Shown here: positions 48,062-58,426 of the stretch, piece after piece
Layout: every line of letters starts with the position of its first letter
Position numbering within the stretch: the stretch's first letter is position 1
Origin: Frigidibacter sp037095735
GTDB taxonomy: Bacteria; Pseudomonadota; Alphaproteobacteria; Rhodobacterales; Rhodobacteraceae
Direction of reading: 5' to 3'
DNA length: 64,000 nt
Assembly: GCF_037095735.1 (NCBI RefSeq)
Contig: NZ_JBAWKD010000001.1
Location: forward strand, 930,001-994,000
Notes under the pieces: model-generated
Seen by the model: the letters and a program-made list of their open reading frames with translations, nothing else
The model's database searches: none
What the model was told of the DNA's origin: nothing
Made by a program: the position numbers and the translations under genes

Positions 48062-50875
48062 ATGCTGGGCATCGGAAGTCTCGCACGGAAGGTCTTCGGT
48101 ACGCCGAACGACCGCAAGGTCAGTTCCGTGCGCCCGCTCGTCGCGAAGATCAACGCACTGGAACCCGAATTCCAGGCGCTCTCGGACGAGGGGCTGAAGC
48201 AGAAGACCAAGGAATTCCAAGAGCGCTACGCGCAGGGCGAAAGCCTTGACAAGCTTCTGCCGGAAGCCTTCGCGAACTGCCGCGAAGGCGCGCGCCGCGC
48301 GCTGGGCCTCAGGGCCTTCGACGTGCAGCTGATGGCAGGGATCTTCCTGCATCAGGGCAACATCGCCGAGATGAAGACCGGCGAGGGCAAGACGCTGATG
48401 GCGACCTTCCCGGTCTACCTGAACGCGCTGGCCGGCAAGGGCGTGCACGTCGTCACGGTCAACGACTACCTCGCCAAGCGCGACGCGGAATGGATGAGCA
48501 AGGTCTATGCCCAGCTGGGCCTGACCACCGGCGTCGTCGTGCCGTTCCAGCAGGATGCCGAAAAGCGCGCCGCCTATCGCGCCGACATCACCTATGCGAC
48601 GAACAACGAGCTGGGCTTCGACTATCTTCGCGACAACATGAAGAACTCGGTCGAAGAGATGGCCCAGCGCGGCCACTTCTTCGCGATCGTCGACGAGGTC
48701 GACTCGATCCTTGTCGACGAGGCGCGGACGCCGCTGATCATCTCCGGCCCCTCGCAGGACCGGTCCGAGCTTTACAAGACCCTCGACCAGTTCATCCCCG
48801 AGCTGACCGAAGAGCACTTCACGCTGGACGAGAAGCAGCGCCAGGCGACCTATACCGAGGAAGGCAACGAATACCTCGAGAAGCGCCTGCAGGCCACGGG
48901 CGTGCTGCCCGCGGGCCAGACGCTCTATGACCCCGAGTCGACGACGATCGTCCACCATGTCACCCAGGCCCTGCGCGCCCACAAGCTGTTCCTGAAGGAC
49001 CAGCACTACATCGTGCGCGACGGCGAGGTGATGCTGATCGACGAATTCACCGGCCGGATGATGAAGGGCCGCCGCCTGTCCGATGGCCTGCATCAGGCGA
49101 TCGAGGCCAAGGAAGGCGTCACCGTCCAGCCGGAAAACGTGACGCTCGCCAGCGTGACCTTCCAGAACTACTTCCGCCTTTACGGCAAGCTGGCCGGCAT
49201 GACCGGCACCGCGGCCACCGAGGCCGAGGAGTTCATGGAGATCTACAAGCTGGGCGTGGTCGAGGTTCCGACCAACCGCCCGGTGCAGCGGATCGACGAG
49301 CACGATCAGGTCTACCGCACGGCGCGCGAGAAATACGAGGCGATCGTCAAGGCGATCCATGTCGCGCACGAGAAGGGCCAGCCGATCCTCGTCGGCACCA
49401 CCTCGATCGAGAAGTCCGAGATGCTGTCGCAGCTGCTGACGGCCGCGAAGGTGCCCCACAACGTCCTGAACGCCCGCCAGCACGAACAGGAGGCGCATAT
49501 CGTCGCCGAGGCTGGCAAGCTGGGCGCGGTGACCATCGCCACCAACATGGCCGGCCGCGGCACCGACATCCAGCTGGGCGGCAACGTCGAGATGAAGGTG
49601 ATGGAGGCGCTGGCCGCCGACCCCGAGGCCCATCCCGACGAGCTGCGGGCCCGCATCGAGGCAGAGCACGCCGCCGACAAGAAGATCGTGCTGGAGGCGG
49701 GCGGGCTTTACGTCCTCGCGACCGAACGTCACGAAAGCCGCCGCATCGACAACCAGCTGCGCGGCCGGTCGGGCCGTCAGGGCGACCCGGGCCGCTCGTC
49801 CTTCTTCCTGTCGCTGGAAGACGACCTGATGCGGATCTTCGGCTCCGAGCGGCTGGAAAAGGTGCTCTCGACGCTGGGGATGAAGGAAGGCGAGGCGATC
49901 GTCCACCCTTGGGTGAACAAGTCGCTGGAGCGCGCGCAGGCCAAGGTGGAGGCGCGCAACTTCGACATCCGAAAGCAGCTGCTGAAGTTCGACGACGTCA
50001 TGAACGACCAGCGCAAGGCGATCTTCGCCCAGCGTCGCGAGATCATGGAGACGCAGGACCTGTCCGAGATCGCGGCCGACATGCGCCATCAGGTGATCGA
50101 CGACCTGATCGACGAATACGCGCCGCCGAAGTCCTATGCCGACCAGTGGGCGGTGGACGAACTGGCGGAAGAAGTGCGCGACATCCTGATGCTCGACCTG
50201 CCGGTCGCCGCCTGGGCGGCAGAGGACGGCGTCGATCAGGAGGTGCTGCGCGAGCGGCTCGAAACCGAAAGCGACCGCTTCATGGCCGACAAGGCCGCGG
50301 CCTTCGGTCCCGAGACGATGCGCAACATCGAGAAGCAGGTGCTGCTGCAGACCATCGACGCGAAATGGCGCGAGCATCTGGTGACGCTGGAGCACCTGCG
50401 CTCCGTCGTCGGCTTCCGCGGCTATGCCCAGCGCGATCCGCTGTCGGAATACAAGACCGAGGCCTTCGCGCTGTTCGAGACGCTGCTCGACGGGCTGCGG
50501 GTCGAGGTCACCCAGAAGCTGTCGCAGGTGCGCCCGCTGACCCAGGAAGAGCAGGAGCAGATGATGCGCCAGTTCCTGGCCCAGCAGCAGGCGGCCCGCG
50601 GCCCGGCGCCCGAGGCGCAGGCCGATGGGCAGGCGGAAGTGCAGGCCGGGGCCCAGCCCGCGCTGGCCGCGGCCGAGGCCGAGAACGCTCCCGAGGGGCC
50701 CGAGGTCGCCGCCGCGCTGGCCGAGGCCCTGCGCGCCCCGATGGCGGCGCCGGCGCTGGCCCGCCCCGGCTTCGACGAGGCCGATCCCGCGACCTGGGGC
50801 GAGCCGTCGCGCAACGATCCCTGCCCCTGCGGCTCGGGCGAGAAGTTCAAGCACTGCCACGGCAAGCTGGCCTGA
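48062..50875 (+). CDS. secA: Preprotein translocase ATPase SecA
   Basis: 937 residues. SecA drives unfolded preproteins through SecYEG. Walker A is EMKTGEGKTLMA (about 103-114), the DEAD-like box is VDEVDSILVDEARTPLIISGP, and the second motor half has GTTSIEKSE and ATNMAGRGTDIQLGG. The C-terminal zinc site is complete: NDPCPCGSGEKFKHCHGK (about 917-934), used for SecB and lipid contact. An Ala/Glu/Gln-rich linker precedes it. Only the start at 48062 gives the family N-terminus MLGIGSLARKVFG. Confidence 0.98.
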   Translation: MLGIGSLARKVFGTPNDRKVSSVRPLVAKINALEPEFQALSDEGLKQKTKEFQERYAQGESLDKLLPEAFANCREGARRALGLRAFDVQLMAGIFLHQGNIAEMKTGEGKTLMATFPVYLNALAGKGVHVVTVNDYLAKRDAEWMSKVYAQLGLTTGVVVPFQQDAEKRAAYRADITYATNNELGFDYLRDNMKNSVEEMAQRGHFFAIVDEVDSILVDEARTPLIISGPSQDRSELYKTLDQFIPELTEEHFTLDEKQRQATYTEEGNEYLEKRLQATGVLPAGQTLYDPESTTIVHHVTQALRAHKLFLKDQHYIVRDGEVMLIDEFTGRMMKGRRLSDGLHQAIEAKEGVTVQPENVTLASVTFQNYFRLYGKLAGMTGTAATEAEEFMEIYKLGVVEVPTNRPVQRIDEHDQVYRTAREKYEAIVKAIHVAHEKGQPILVGTTSIEKSEMLSQLLTAAKVPHNVLNARQHEQEAHIVAEAGKLGAVTIATNMAGRGTDIQLGGNVEMKVMEALAADPEAHPDELRARIEAEHAADKKIVLEAGGLYVLATERHESRRIDNQLRGRSGRQGDPGRSSFFLSLEDDLMRIFGSERLEKVLSTLGMKEGEAIVHPWVNKSLERAQAKVEARNFDIRKQLLKFDDVMNDQRKAIFAQRREIMETQDLSEIAADMRHQVIDDLIDEYAPPKSYADQWAVDELAEEVRDILMLDLPVAAWAAEDGVDQEVLRERLETESDRFMADKAAAFGPETMRNIEKQVLLQTIDAKWREHLVTLEHLRSVVGFRGYAQRDPLSEYKTEAFALFETLLDGLRVEVTQKLSQVRPLTQEEQEQMMRQFLAQQQAARGPAPEAQADGQAEVQAGAQPALAAAEAENAPEGPEVAAALAEALRAPMAAPALARPGFDEADPATWGEPSRNDPCPCGSGEKFKHCHGKLA

Positions 50876-50898
50876 CCGGCCCGCCATGACGCGAGACG

Positions 50899-50927
50899 AC
50901 GGCGGAGGGGAGACCCTCCGCCGTTTT
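50899..50927 (+). terminator. Terminator after secA
   Basis: 11-bp perfect stem ACGGCGGAGGG / CCCTCCGCCGT with a GAGA loop, followed by TTTTCGTTT. It lies 23 bp after the secA stop. Confidence 0.85.
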
Positions 50928-51050
50928 CGTTTGCGGTGGCGCGTGTGTCGCGCTGTCTGCAACCCATCCGCGAACCGCCATGCTGCTGCCTCGCCTGTGC
51001 CGGAATCGGGATCTATCCCTGATTGCAATCAAGAGGTCGCGGAGAGCAGC

Positions 51051-51977
51051 ATGCGACGCAGGATCACGGTGAGACGGATGGCGGGGCCGGCCTGCGGCCT
51101 GGCGCTGGCCCTGGCTATCGCCTGGTGCGGCGCGCTGATCGCGCGGCCCGGGCCGCGGCCGCATGCGCTGCCGGTGGGCATCACCGAGGTCTCGGCGCCA
51201 CTGCATGGCCCCTCGATGCGGCTGGTGCCGGTGCTGGCCGTGCCGGGCGACCTCGCGAAGGTGGCGCGCGGCGCAGGTCTGCCACCCGTGCTGGCCGCCC
51301 TGCCCGACGAGGGTGGCCCCTGCGAGCCGTCGCTGCGGCTGGGCGCCCGCAAGGCGGTGCTGACCCTGTCGATCAAGGCGGAGTGCCTTGCCGGGCGCCG
51401 GGTCTTCATCAGCCATGAAAGCCTCGGCTTCGCGCTGACGGTTCCGGCCGCGGGCCGCGCGCTCGTCGAGCTGCCGGCGCTGGCGGGCACGGCGGTCGTC
51501 CGCCTGCGCCTGCCCGACGGGCGGCTGCGCGAGGTTGCGACGATCGCGACCCAGGCCGGCACCCGCGCGATTGCCGGGCTGCGCTGGCAGGCGGGCGAGG
51601 CGCTGGCGCTGAACGTCTACGAGAACCGCGCCGAATTCGGCGCCCCCGGCCACCTGCGCGCAGCGCGGGGCGCCAACGGTGGCGGTGCGCGGGGGCGGCT
51701 GTTCCTGCTGGGCGATGCCGACGAGCCCGGCGAGATGCTGACCGCGCTCTACCTCGCGCCGTCGGGCGAAGGCGCGGCCCGGCTCGAGCTCGAGGCGTTG
51801 AGCGGCCCCGGCGTCTGCGGCCGCCCGCTTGCGGCCGAGGCGCTGTCGGCCCCGGTGGGCGCCGCGCTGCGCGCGGTCCCGCTGTCGCTGTCGCTGCCGG
51901 CCTGCGGCGGCGATCCCGCCTGGGTGCTGCTGCCGCTGGGCACGCTGGGCCCGCAGCGTCTGGCCGAAGCGGGCTAG
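51051..51977 (+). CDS. Membrane-anchored or exported hypothetical protein
   Basis: 308 residues, GGAG seven bases before the ATG. A basic start (MRRRITVRRMAG) and hydrophobic segment to about residue 33 make a signal anchor. The rest is Ala/Gly/Leu-rich with a hint of repeated beta segments and conserved-looking Cys in GPCEPSLRLG, AECLAGRRVFISHESLGF and PGVCGRPL, which could form disulfides. I do not recognise the family. Its stop codon overlaps the radC stop on the other strand. Confidence 0.7.
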   Translation: MRRRITVRRMAGPACGLALALAIAWCGALIARPGPRPHALPVGITEVSAPLHGPSMRLVPVLAVPGDLAKVARGAGLPPVLAALPDEGGPCEPSLRLGARKAVLTLSIKAECLAGRRVFISHESLGFALTVPAAGRALVELPALAGTAVVRLRLPDGRLREVATIATQAGTRAIAGLRWQAGEALALNVYENRAEFGAPGHLRAARGANGGGARGRLFLLGDADEPGEMLTALYLAPSGEGAARLELEALSGPGVCGRPLAAEALSAPVGAALRAVPLSLSLPACGGDPAWVLLPLGTLGPQRLAEAG

Positions 51978-52750
51978 AGCAGCCCCTCGGACCGGAAGCT
52001 CGTCTCGCGCGAGCGGCCGATGATCAGGTGGTCGTGGATCTGAATCCCCAATGCCTCGGCCGCCGCGCGGATCTGGCCGGTCATCGCGATGTCCTGCGGC
52101 GACGGCGTCGGATCCCCCGAAGGGTGGTTGTGCACGAGGATCAGCGCCGAGGCGTTCAGTTCGAGCGCGCGCTTCACGACCTCGCGCGGGTAGACCGGGA
52201 CGTGATCGACCGTGCCGCGGGCCTGTTCCTCGTCCGCGATCAGCGTGTTGCGCCGGTCGAGGAACAGGATCCGGAACTGCTCGGTCTCGCGATGCGCCAT
52301 GGTCATGTGGCAATAGTCCAGAAGCGCGTCCCAGGACGAGATCACCTGCCGGTTCATCACCCGCGCGCGGGTCATCCGCCGCGCGGCGGCGGCGACGATC
52401 GCAAGATCCTGCGCGACGGAAGGCCCCGCGCCCTCGACCGCGGTCAGTTGCGCCTCGGGCGCGGCGAGCACGCCGGCGAGGTCGCCGAAGCGGTCGATCA
52501 GCCGCCGGGCAAGCGGCTTGACGTCGATGCGGGGCAGGGTGCGGAACAGCAGCAGTTCGAGCAGTTCGTAATCGGGCAGCGCCGCGGCGCCGCCCTCGGA
52601 AAACCGTTGCCGCAGACGGGCGCGGTGGTCGCGGATGTAGCTGGGCAAGCGGCTGCCGGGCGCAAGAGCGGGCTGTTCGGCCTCGTCCGCCTCGTCGCCA
52701 AGCGAGAAGCGGGCCTGCGCGTCGGAAAGGCCGGGGCGGTGCGGGCTCAT
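51974..52750 (-). CDS. radC: RadC family protein (JAB/MPN metallo-domain)
   Basis: 258 residues. An N-terminal helix-hairpin-helix part (DYELLELLLFRTLPRIDVKPL, LTAVEGAGPSVAQDL) is followed by a JAMM domain with VHNHPSGDPTPSPQDIAMT and a Glu upstream. The fold predicts a zinc hydrolase, but the historic name (DNA repair) is not well supported functionally. Stop is TAG on the minus strand of the CTAG shared with the convergent gene. Confidence 0.93.
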   Translation of the reverse strand: MSPHRPGLSDAQARFSLGDEADEAEQPALAPGSRLPSYIRDHRARLRQRFSEGGAAALPDYELLELLLFRTLPRIDVKPLARRLIDRFGDLAGVLAAPEAQLTAVEGAGPSVAQDLAIVAAAARRMTRARVMNRQVISSWDALLDYCHMTMAHRETEQFRILFLDRRNTLIADEEQARGTVDHVPVYPREVVKRALELNASALILVHNHPSGDPTPSPQDIAMTGQIRAAAEALGIQIHDHLIIGRSRETSFRSEGLL

Positions 52751-52805
52751 GCGTTGAGCCTCGCGCGGGATGGTTAAGAGAAGTTTAAAATGAGCGGGGG
52801 GAGGA

Positions 52806-52866
52806 GGGGGCGCTGCCCCCTCGCGGGCTATGCCCGCTCACCCCCGGAGTATTGGGCCAAGCCGAA
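52806..52866 (+). repeat. Composite double-hairpin intergenic element, copy 2
   Basis: Hairpin one GGGGGC-GCT-GCCCCC (52806-52820) is identical in sequence to copy 1 at 4254-4268. Hairpin two is GCGGGC-TAT-GCCCGC (52823-52837). It is followed by CCCCCGGAGTATTGGGCCA and an A-containing tail, parallel to copy 1. It occupies the gap between the radC start and the dnaJ stop and may end the dnaJ transcript. Confidence 0.65.
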
Positions 52867-52897
52867 AGCGCGCCGGGGCCGGTCTGGCCCCGGACCG

Positions 52898-54055
52898 TCA
52901 GTTCTTCATGCCGTCCCAGAAGCTCTTCACCTTCGAGAAGAATGACGAGCTTTCGGGGTTGTTGTCCTCGCTCAGCCGGTCGAACTCGCGCAGCAGGTCC
53001 TTCTGGCGCGCGGTCAGGTTCACCGGCGTCTCGACCGCAAGCTCGATCAGCATGTCGCCGGTGCCGCCGCCGCGCAGGGCGGGCATGCCCTTGCCGCGCA
53101 GGCGCATCTGCCGGCCGGTCTGGCTGCCGGCGGGGATCTTCACCCGGCTTCGGCCGCCGTCGATCGTCGGCACCTCGACCTCGCCACCAAGCGCGGCATC
53201 GACCATGCCCACCGGCACCCGGCAATAGAGCGTCTGGCCGTCACGCTGGAAGAGCGCGTGCTCGCGCACCTCGAGGAAGATGTAGAGATCACCCGAGGGG
53301 CCGCCGCGCAGACCGGCCTCGCCCTCGCCGGCAAGCCGGATACGGGTGCCGGTCTCCACCCCCGCGGGGATGTTGACCGACAGCGCGCGGTCCTTTTCCA
53401 CCCGGCCGGCGCCGTGGCAGACCTTGCAGGGGTTCTTGATCGTCTGGCCGAGGCCGCCGCAGGTCGGGCAGGTGCGCTCGACCGTGAAGAAGCCCTGCTG
53501 AGCGCGGACCTTGCCCATGCCCGAACAGGTCGGGCAGACCGCCGGCTCGGCGCCGCCTTCGGCGCCGGTGCCAGAGCAGCCCTGGCAGGTGACCGACGAG
53601 GGCACGTTGATCTGCTTCTGGGCGCCGGTGAAGGCTTCCTCGAGCGTGACGCGCAGGTTGTAGCGCAGGTCCGAGCCGCGCTGGGCGCGCGAACGCCCAC
53701 CGCCGCCGCCTTGGCCGCGCCCGCCCATGAAGTCGCCGAAGAGATCCTCGAACACGTCCGAGAAGGCCGAGGCGAAATCGCCCTGGCCGCCGTTGAAGCC
53801 GCCGGGGCCGCGCCCGCCGCCCATGCCGCCCTCGAAGGCGGCGTGGCCGTAGCGGTCGTAGGCCGCCTTCTTGTTGTCGTCCTTCAGGACGTCATAGGCT
53901 TCGTTCACTTCCTTGAACTTGGCCTCGGCGTCCGGATTGTCCTGGTTGCGGTCCGGGTGCAGCTCCTTCGCCTTCTGGCGAAAGCCCTTCTTGATCTCGT
54001 CGGCCGAGGCGCCCTTCGAGACTCCCAGAATTTCGTAGTAATCCCGTTTGGCCAT
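52898..54055 (-). CDS. dnaJ: Chaperone DnaJ
   Basis: 385 residues. DnaJ delivers clients to DnaK and stimulates its ATPase. The J domain has YYEILGVSKGASADEIKKGF and the HPD triad in ELHPDRNQDN (about 32-34). A Gly-rich region follows. Four zinc-finger repeats CxGxGxG are at CQGCSGTG, CPTCSGMG, CPTCGGLG and CKVCHGAG (about 145-215). It starts with GGGGAA upstream and lies 151 bp after dnaK. Confidence 0.98.
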   Translation of the reverse strand: MAKRDYYEILGVSKGASADEIKKGFRQKAKELHPDRNQDNPDAEAKFKEVNEAYDVLKDDNKKAAYDRYGHAAFEGGMGGGRGPGGFNGGQGDFASAFSDVFEDLFGDFMGGRGQGGGGGRSRAQRGSDLRYNLRVTLEEAFTGAQKQINVPSSVTCQGCSGTGAEGGAEPAVCPTCSGMGKVRAQQGFFTVERTCPTCGGLGQTIKNPCKVCHGAGRVEKDRALSVNIPAGVETGTRIRLAGEGEAGLRGGPSGDLYIFLEVREHALFQRDGQTLYCRVPVGMVDAALGGEVEVPTIDGGRSRVKIPAGSQTGRQMRLRGKGMPALRGGGTGDMLIELAVETPVNLTARQKDLLREFDRLSEDNNPESSSFFSKVKSFWDGMKN

Positions 54056-54156
54056 CGAATTCCCCAATGCCGGTGCCGGCCCGCCTGCTGCCCGGTCCCT
54101 AAGGGTCCGCCGCGCCTGTCAAAGCGCGCCTAACCCGCCGGTCCCCGCAAAGCAAG

Positions 54157-54184
54157 GGCCGGCCCGCCTTTCGGCAGGCCGGCC
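54157..54184 (-). terminator. Hairpin between dnaK and dnaJ
   Basis: 12-bp arms GGCCGGCCTGCC / GGCGGGCCGGCC (minus strand) with one mismatch and a GAAA tetraloop. No T-run follows, so it may stabilise the dnaK message or partially reduce dnaJ transcription rather than fully terminate. Confidence 0.6.
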
Positions 54185-54206
54185 GCGGAGCGTCACCCGC
54201 GCCGCT

Positions 54207-56123
<1,917 letters not shown>

Positions 56124-56243
56124 AGGTCTTCCTCTTCTTAGGCGATGTAATGGAACGCAGGCCCGATGCGCGGCCCCTGCTTTCCTATCCCAGGGTATGA
56201 TTGCGCGATCCGGTGGCCGGGGAACCCGGTTCCGGTGTCCGGA

Positions 56244-56275
56244 CGTATATAGGGAGGGCGTTTTGGGGCTGCAAG
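56244..56275 (-). promoter_or_regulatory. RpoH (sigma-32) heat-shock promoter of dnaK
   Basis: On the minus strand CTTG (56275-56272), an 18-base spacer and CCTATATACG (56253-56244). This fits the alphaproteobacterial heat-shock consensus (CTTG, 17-18 bases, CYTATNTNNG) at every specified position. The transcript start would lie near 56237, giving a leader of about 114 bases. Confidence 0.75.
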
Positions 56276-56305
56276 CGTCGCAAGGGGGGCGCGAAGGGGG
56301 GAAAG

Positions 56306-56938
56306 ATGCAGAATGAGGACGGGCGTCCCGGCCTGCCCGCACCGCAGCAGATCCGGGGCTTTCACCTGTATGAGCAGGCGCTGGACCTGCCCGCGCAGCT
56401 GGCGCTGGTCGAGGATCTGCGGGGCGTGATCGCGGCGGCGCCGCTGTTCTCGCCCGAGACGCGCTACGGGCAGAGGATGAGCGTGCGGATGACCTCGGCC
56501 GGGCGTTACGGCTGGGTCAGCGACCGGCGCGGCTACCGCTACGAGACGCACCATCCCGCCGGCGGCGTCTGGCCGCCGATCCCGGCCCGGGTGCTGGCGC
56601 TGTGGCGCGCGGCCACGGGGCTGACCCGCGACCCGGACTGCTGCCTGCTGAACTTCTACGGCGAGGGCGCGAAGATGGGCCTGCACCAGGATCGGGACGA
56701 GGCGGATTTCGCCTGGCCGGTGCTGTCGATCAGCCTTGGCGACCGGGCGCGGTTCCGCATCGGCGGGACCGAGCGCGGCGGGCCGACCGAAAGCCTCTGG
56801 CTCAACTCGGGCGACATGCTGCTGATGGGCGGCACCGCGCGGCTCGCCTTCCACGGCATCGACCGGGTCGAGTTCGGCTCGTCCCCGCTGCTGCCAAAGG
56901 GCGGGCGGATCAACCTGACGCTGCGGGTGGTGGACTAG
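56306..56938 (+). CDS. alkB: AlkB-type 2-oxoglutarate/Fe(II) dioxygenase
   Basis: 210 residues. AlkB removes methyl groups from 1-methyladenine and 3-methylcytosine in DNA. Iron ligands are His and Asp in MGLHQDRDEADF and His in RLAFHGIDRV; the 2-oxoglutarate Arg is in GGRINLTLRVV at the C-terminus. A nucleotide-recognition loop with TSAGRYGWVSDRRGYRYE precedes. It is divergent from dnaK and shares its stop-codon palindrome with the next gene. Confidence 0.93.
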   Translation: MQNEDGRPGLPAPQQIRGFHLYEQALDLPAQLALVEDLRGVIAAAPLFSPETRYGQRMSVRMTSAGRYGWVSDRRGYRYETHHPAGGVWPPIPARVLALWRAATGLTRDPDCCLLNFYGEGAKMGLHQDRDEADFAWPVLSISLGDRARFRIGGTERGGPTESLWLNSGDMLLMGGTARLAFHGIDRVEFGSSPLLPKGGRINLTLRVVD

Positions 56939-57390
56939 CCGCGCATCACCAGCGCGGTCAGCTGGGTCAGCACCGTCTGCCAGCCGATCTCGGCCCCGGC
57001 GAAGACTGCGGGCGGGCAATCGGGCTCGGGCGTGTAACTTTGGGTCACCGTCAGCATCGAGCCCATCGGCGCCTCGCTGAACACCGCCGTCGTCAGCGCA
57101 CCGAACAGCTTCTTGCCGGCGGCATCATGCGCGGCGAGGTCCAGCGTCAGCGCACTGTCCGCAACGATCGAGGCGATGGTGCCGCGGGTCCAGAACCGGG
57201 TGCCGTCGGGGGCGGCCATGCAGACCTCGAAGGCGCCGCCCTCGCGCGGGTCGACCTTCGCCTCGGGGGCGGTGAAGGGAAAGGGGGCGAACCAGCCGCG
57301 CAGGTCCTCGGCCGTGGTGAAGGCGCGGAAGACGCGGGCGCGGGGCGCGGGCATCGGGCGGGTGATGTTGACGGTGGGGGTGGCGGTCAT
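56935..57390 (-). CDS. SRPBCC (AHSA1-type) domain protein
   Basis: 151 residues in one START-like ligand-binding fold. Family signatures are ARVFRAFTTAEDLRGWFAPF at about 18-37, the KVDPREGGAFEVCM strand pair and a C-terminal long helix WQTVLTQLTALVM. The function is not readable; some relatives are Hsp90-activator-like or hydrophobic-ligand binding. Its ATG overlaps the stop of the ABC permease gene by ATGA, so it is translationally coupled to a transporter. Confidence 0.83.
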   Translation of the reverse strand: MTATPTVNITRPMPAPRARVFRAFTTAEDLRGWFAPFPFTAPEAKVDPREGGAFEVCMAAPDGTRFWTRGTIASIVADSALTLDLAAHDAAGKKLFGALTTAVFSEAPMGSMLTVTQSYTPEPDCPPAVFAGAEIGWQTVLTQLTALVMRG

Positions 57391-58211
57391 TTGGCACTCC
57401 AGCTCAGCGAGGCGCGGCGGCGGGTATAGAATTCGCCCATCAGCCCGATCAGCATGACGATGGGGGTGACGATCAGCGGGTACTGCCAGTTCGTGTGGAA
57501 CGGGTTGTAATTGACGAAGACGAAGCCGCGCAGCTGGTCGATGATGTGGAAGAGCGGGTTCCACTCGAAGAACTTCAGCATCGACCAGGACAGTGAATTC
57601 GCGACCACCATCTTGCCCGAGGCGATCATGCTGGCGCGGGAATAGAGCGCCTGGATGATGTTGGTCGCGGCCGGCGACCAAGGCCTGAGCCCCAGCAGCA
57701 CCAACCCCAGCGCGATCCCGTAGAGCCAGCCCAGGAACACCATCGCCATCGCCGCGACCGGGTATTCGAATTCCAGCGGCTCGGGCGCGAACAGCACGTG
57801 ATAGCCATACAGCAGCACCGCCATCGTCAGCACCTGCAGGTAGAGCGAGGCCAGCGCCGCCGAGATGATCGCGACCGCGGTGGTCATCGGCCCGTGCATC
57901 TGCATCTGCGAGGTCGACGAGCCCGACTGCGCCACCGCCGACATCGCCTTGGTATGGGCCATGAAGGTCGCGATGCCGGTCATCATGTAGACGAAGTAAT
58001 CGCCCCGGATCGCCGAGCCGCGCATCCGCATCATCGTCATCAGCAGGTAGAAGACCAGTAGCAGCGCCGCCGTCTGCAGCACGTTCATCAGCAGGCCGTA
58101 GACCGCGTTGCCATGCCCCTTGCGGATCGCGCGGACCGTCGAATGGAAGATCAGCTCGCCCACCGACAGCGCGGTGGCCAGCGTTCCGGTGCGGCGTGGC
58201 GCGTAGAACAT
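57387..58211 (-). CDS. ABC-2 type permease, polysaccharide export (KpsM-like)
   Basis: 274 residues with six hydrophobic segments: about 35-62, 71-90, 106-135, 141-165, 174-195 and 240-265. The layout with an N-terminal amphipathic part and the C-terminal FFEWNPLFHIIDQLRGFVF-type reentry is that of polysaccharide exporters. Start at 58211 with AGGGG upstream. No ATPase partner is adjacent; the genes across the divergent gap (cysQ, kdsB, glycosyltransferases) fit a capsule or LPS export system. Confidence 0.82.
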   Translation of the reverse strand: MFYAPRRTGTLATALSVGELIFHSTVRAIRKGHGNAVYGLLMNVLQTAALLLVFYLLMTMMRMRGSAIRGDYFVYMMTGIATFMAHTKAMSAVAQSGSSTSQMQMHGPMTTAVAIISAALASLYLQVLTMAVLLYGYHVLFAPEPLEFEYPVAAMAMVFLGWLYGIALGLVLLGLRPWSPAATNIIQALYSRASMIASGKMVVANSLSWSMLKFFEWNPLFHIIDQLRGFVFVNYNPFHTNWQYPLIVTPIVMLIGLMGEFYTRRRASLSWSAK

Positions 58212-58331
58212 GCCCGCAATCCCCTGTCTGCCCCGCGTGCATCCTGCACCGCGCGAGGCGCCTCGACCTGCCCCCAGGCATCGGCCACGGCCGTTAACGG
58301 GCCGTTGCGGGCGATCTTTCTTCCGAAAACC

Positions 58332-58360
58332 TTGCCGTTCCCGCTGGTGGCCAGCATAAG
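58332..58360 (+). promoter_or_regulatory. Candidate promoter of cysQ
   Basis: TTGCCG (58332-58337), a 17-base spacer and CATAAG (58355-58360), 66 bases before the cysQ start. It is a reasonable housekeeping-type match with four of six bases in each hexamer. Confidence 0.4.
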
Positions 58361-58426
58361 GGGGGCAACGGATTTTCACAACCGCGCGCCTCCGGGTGCC
58401 GGTGCGGACCGACAGGGAGAAGGCAC

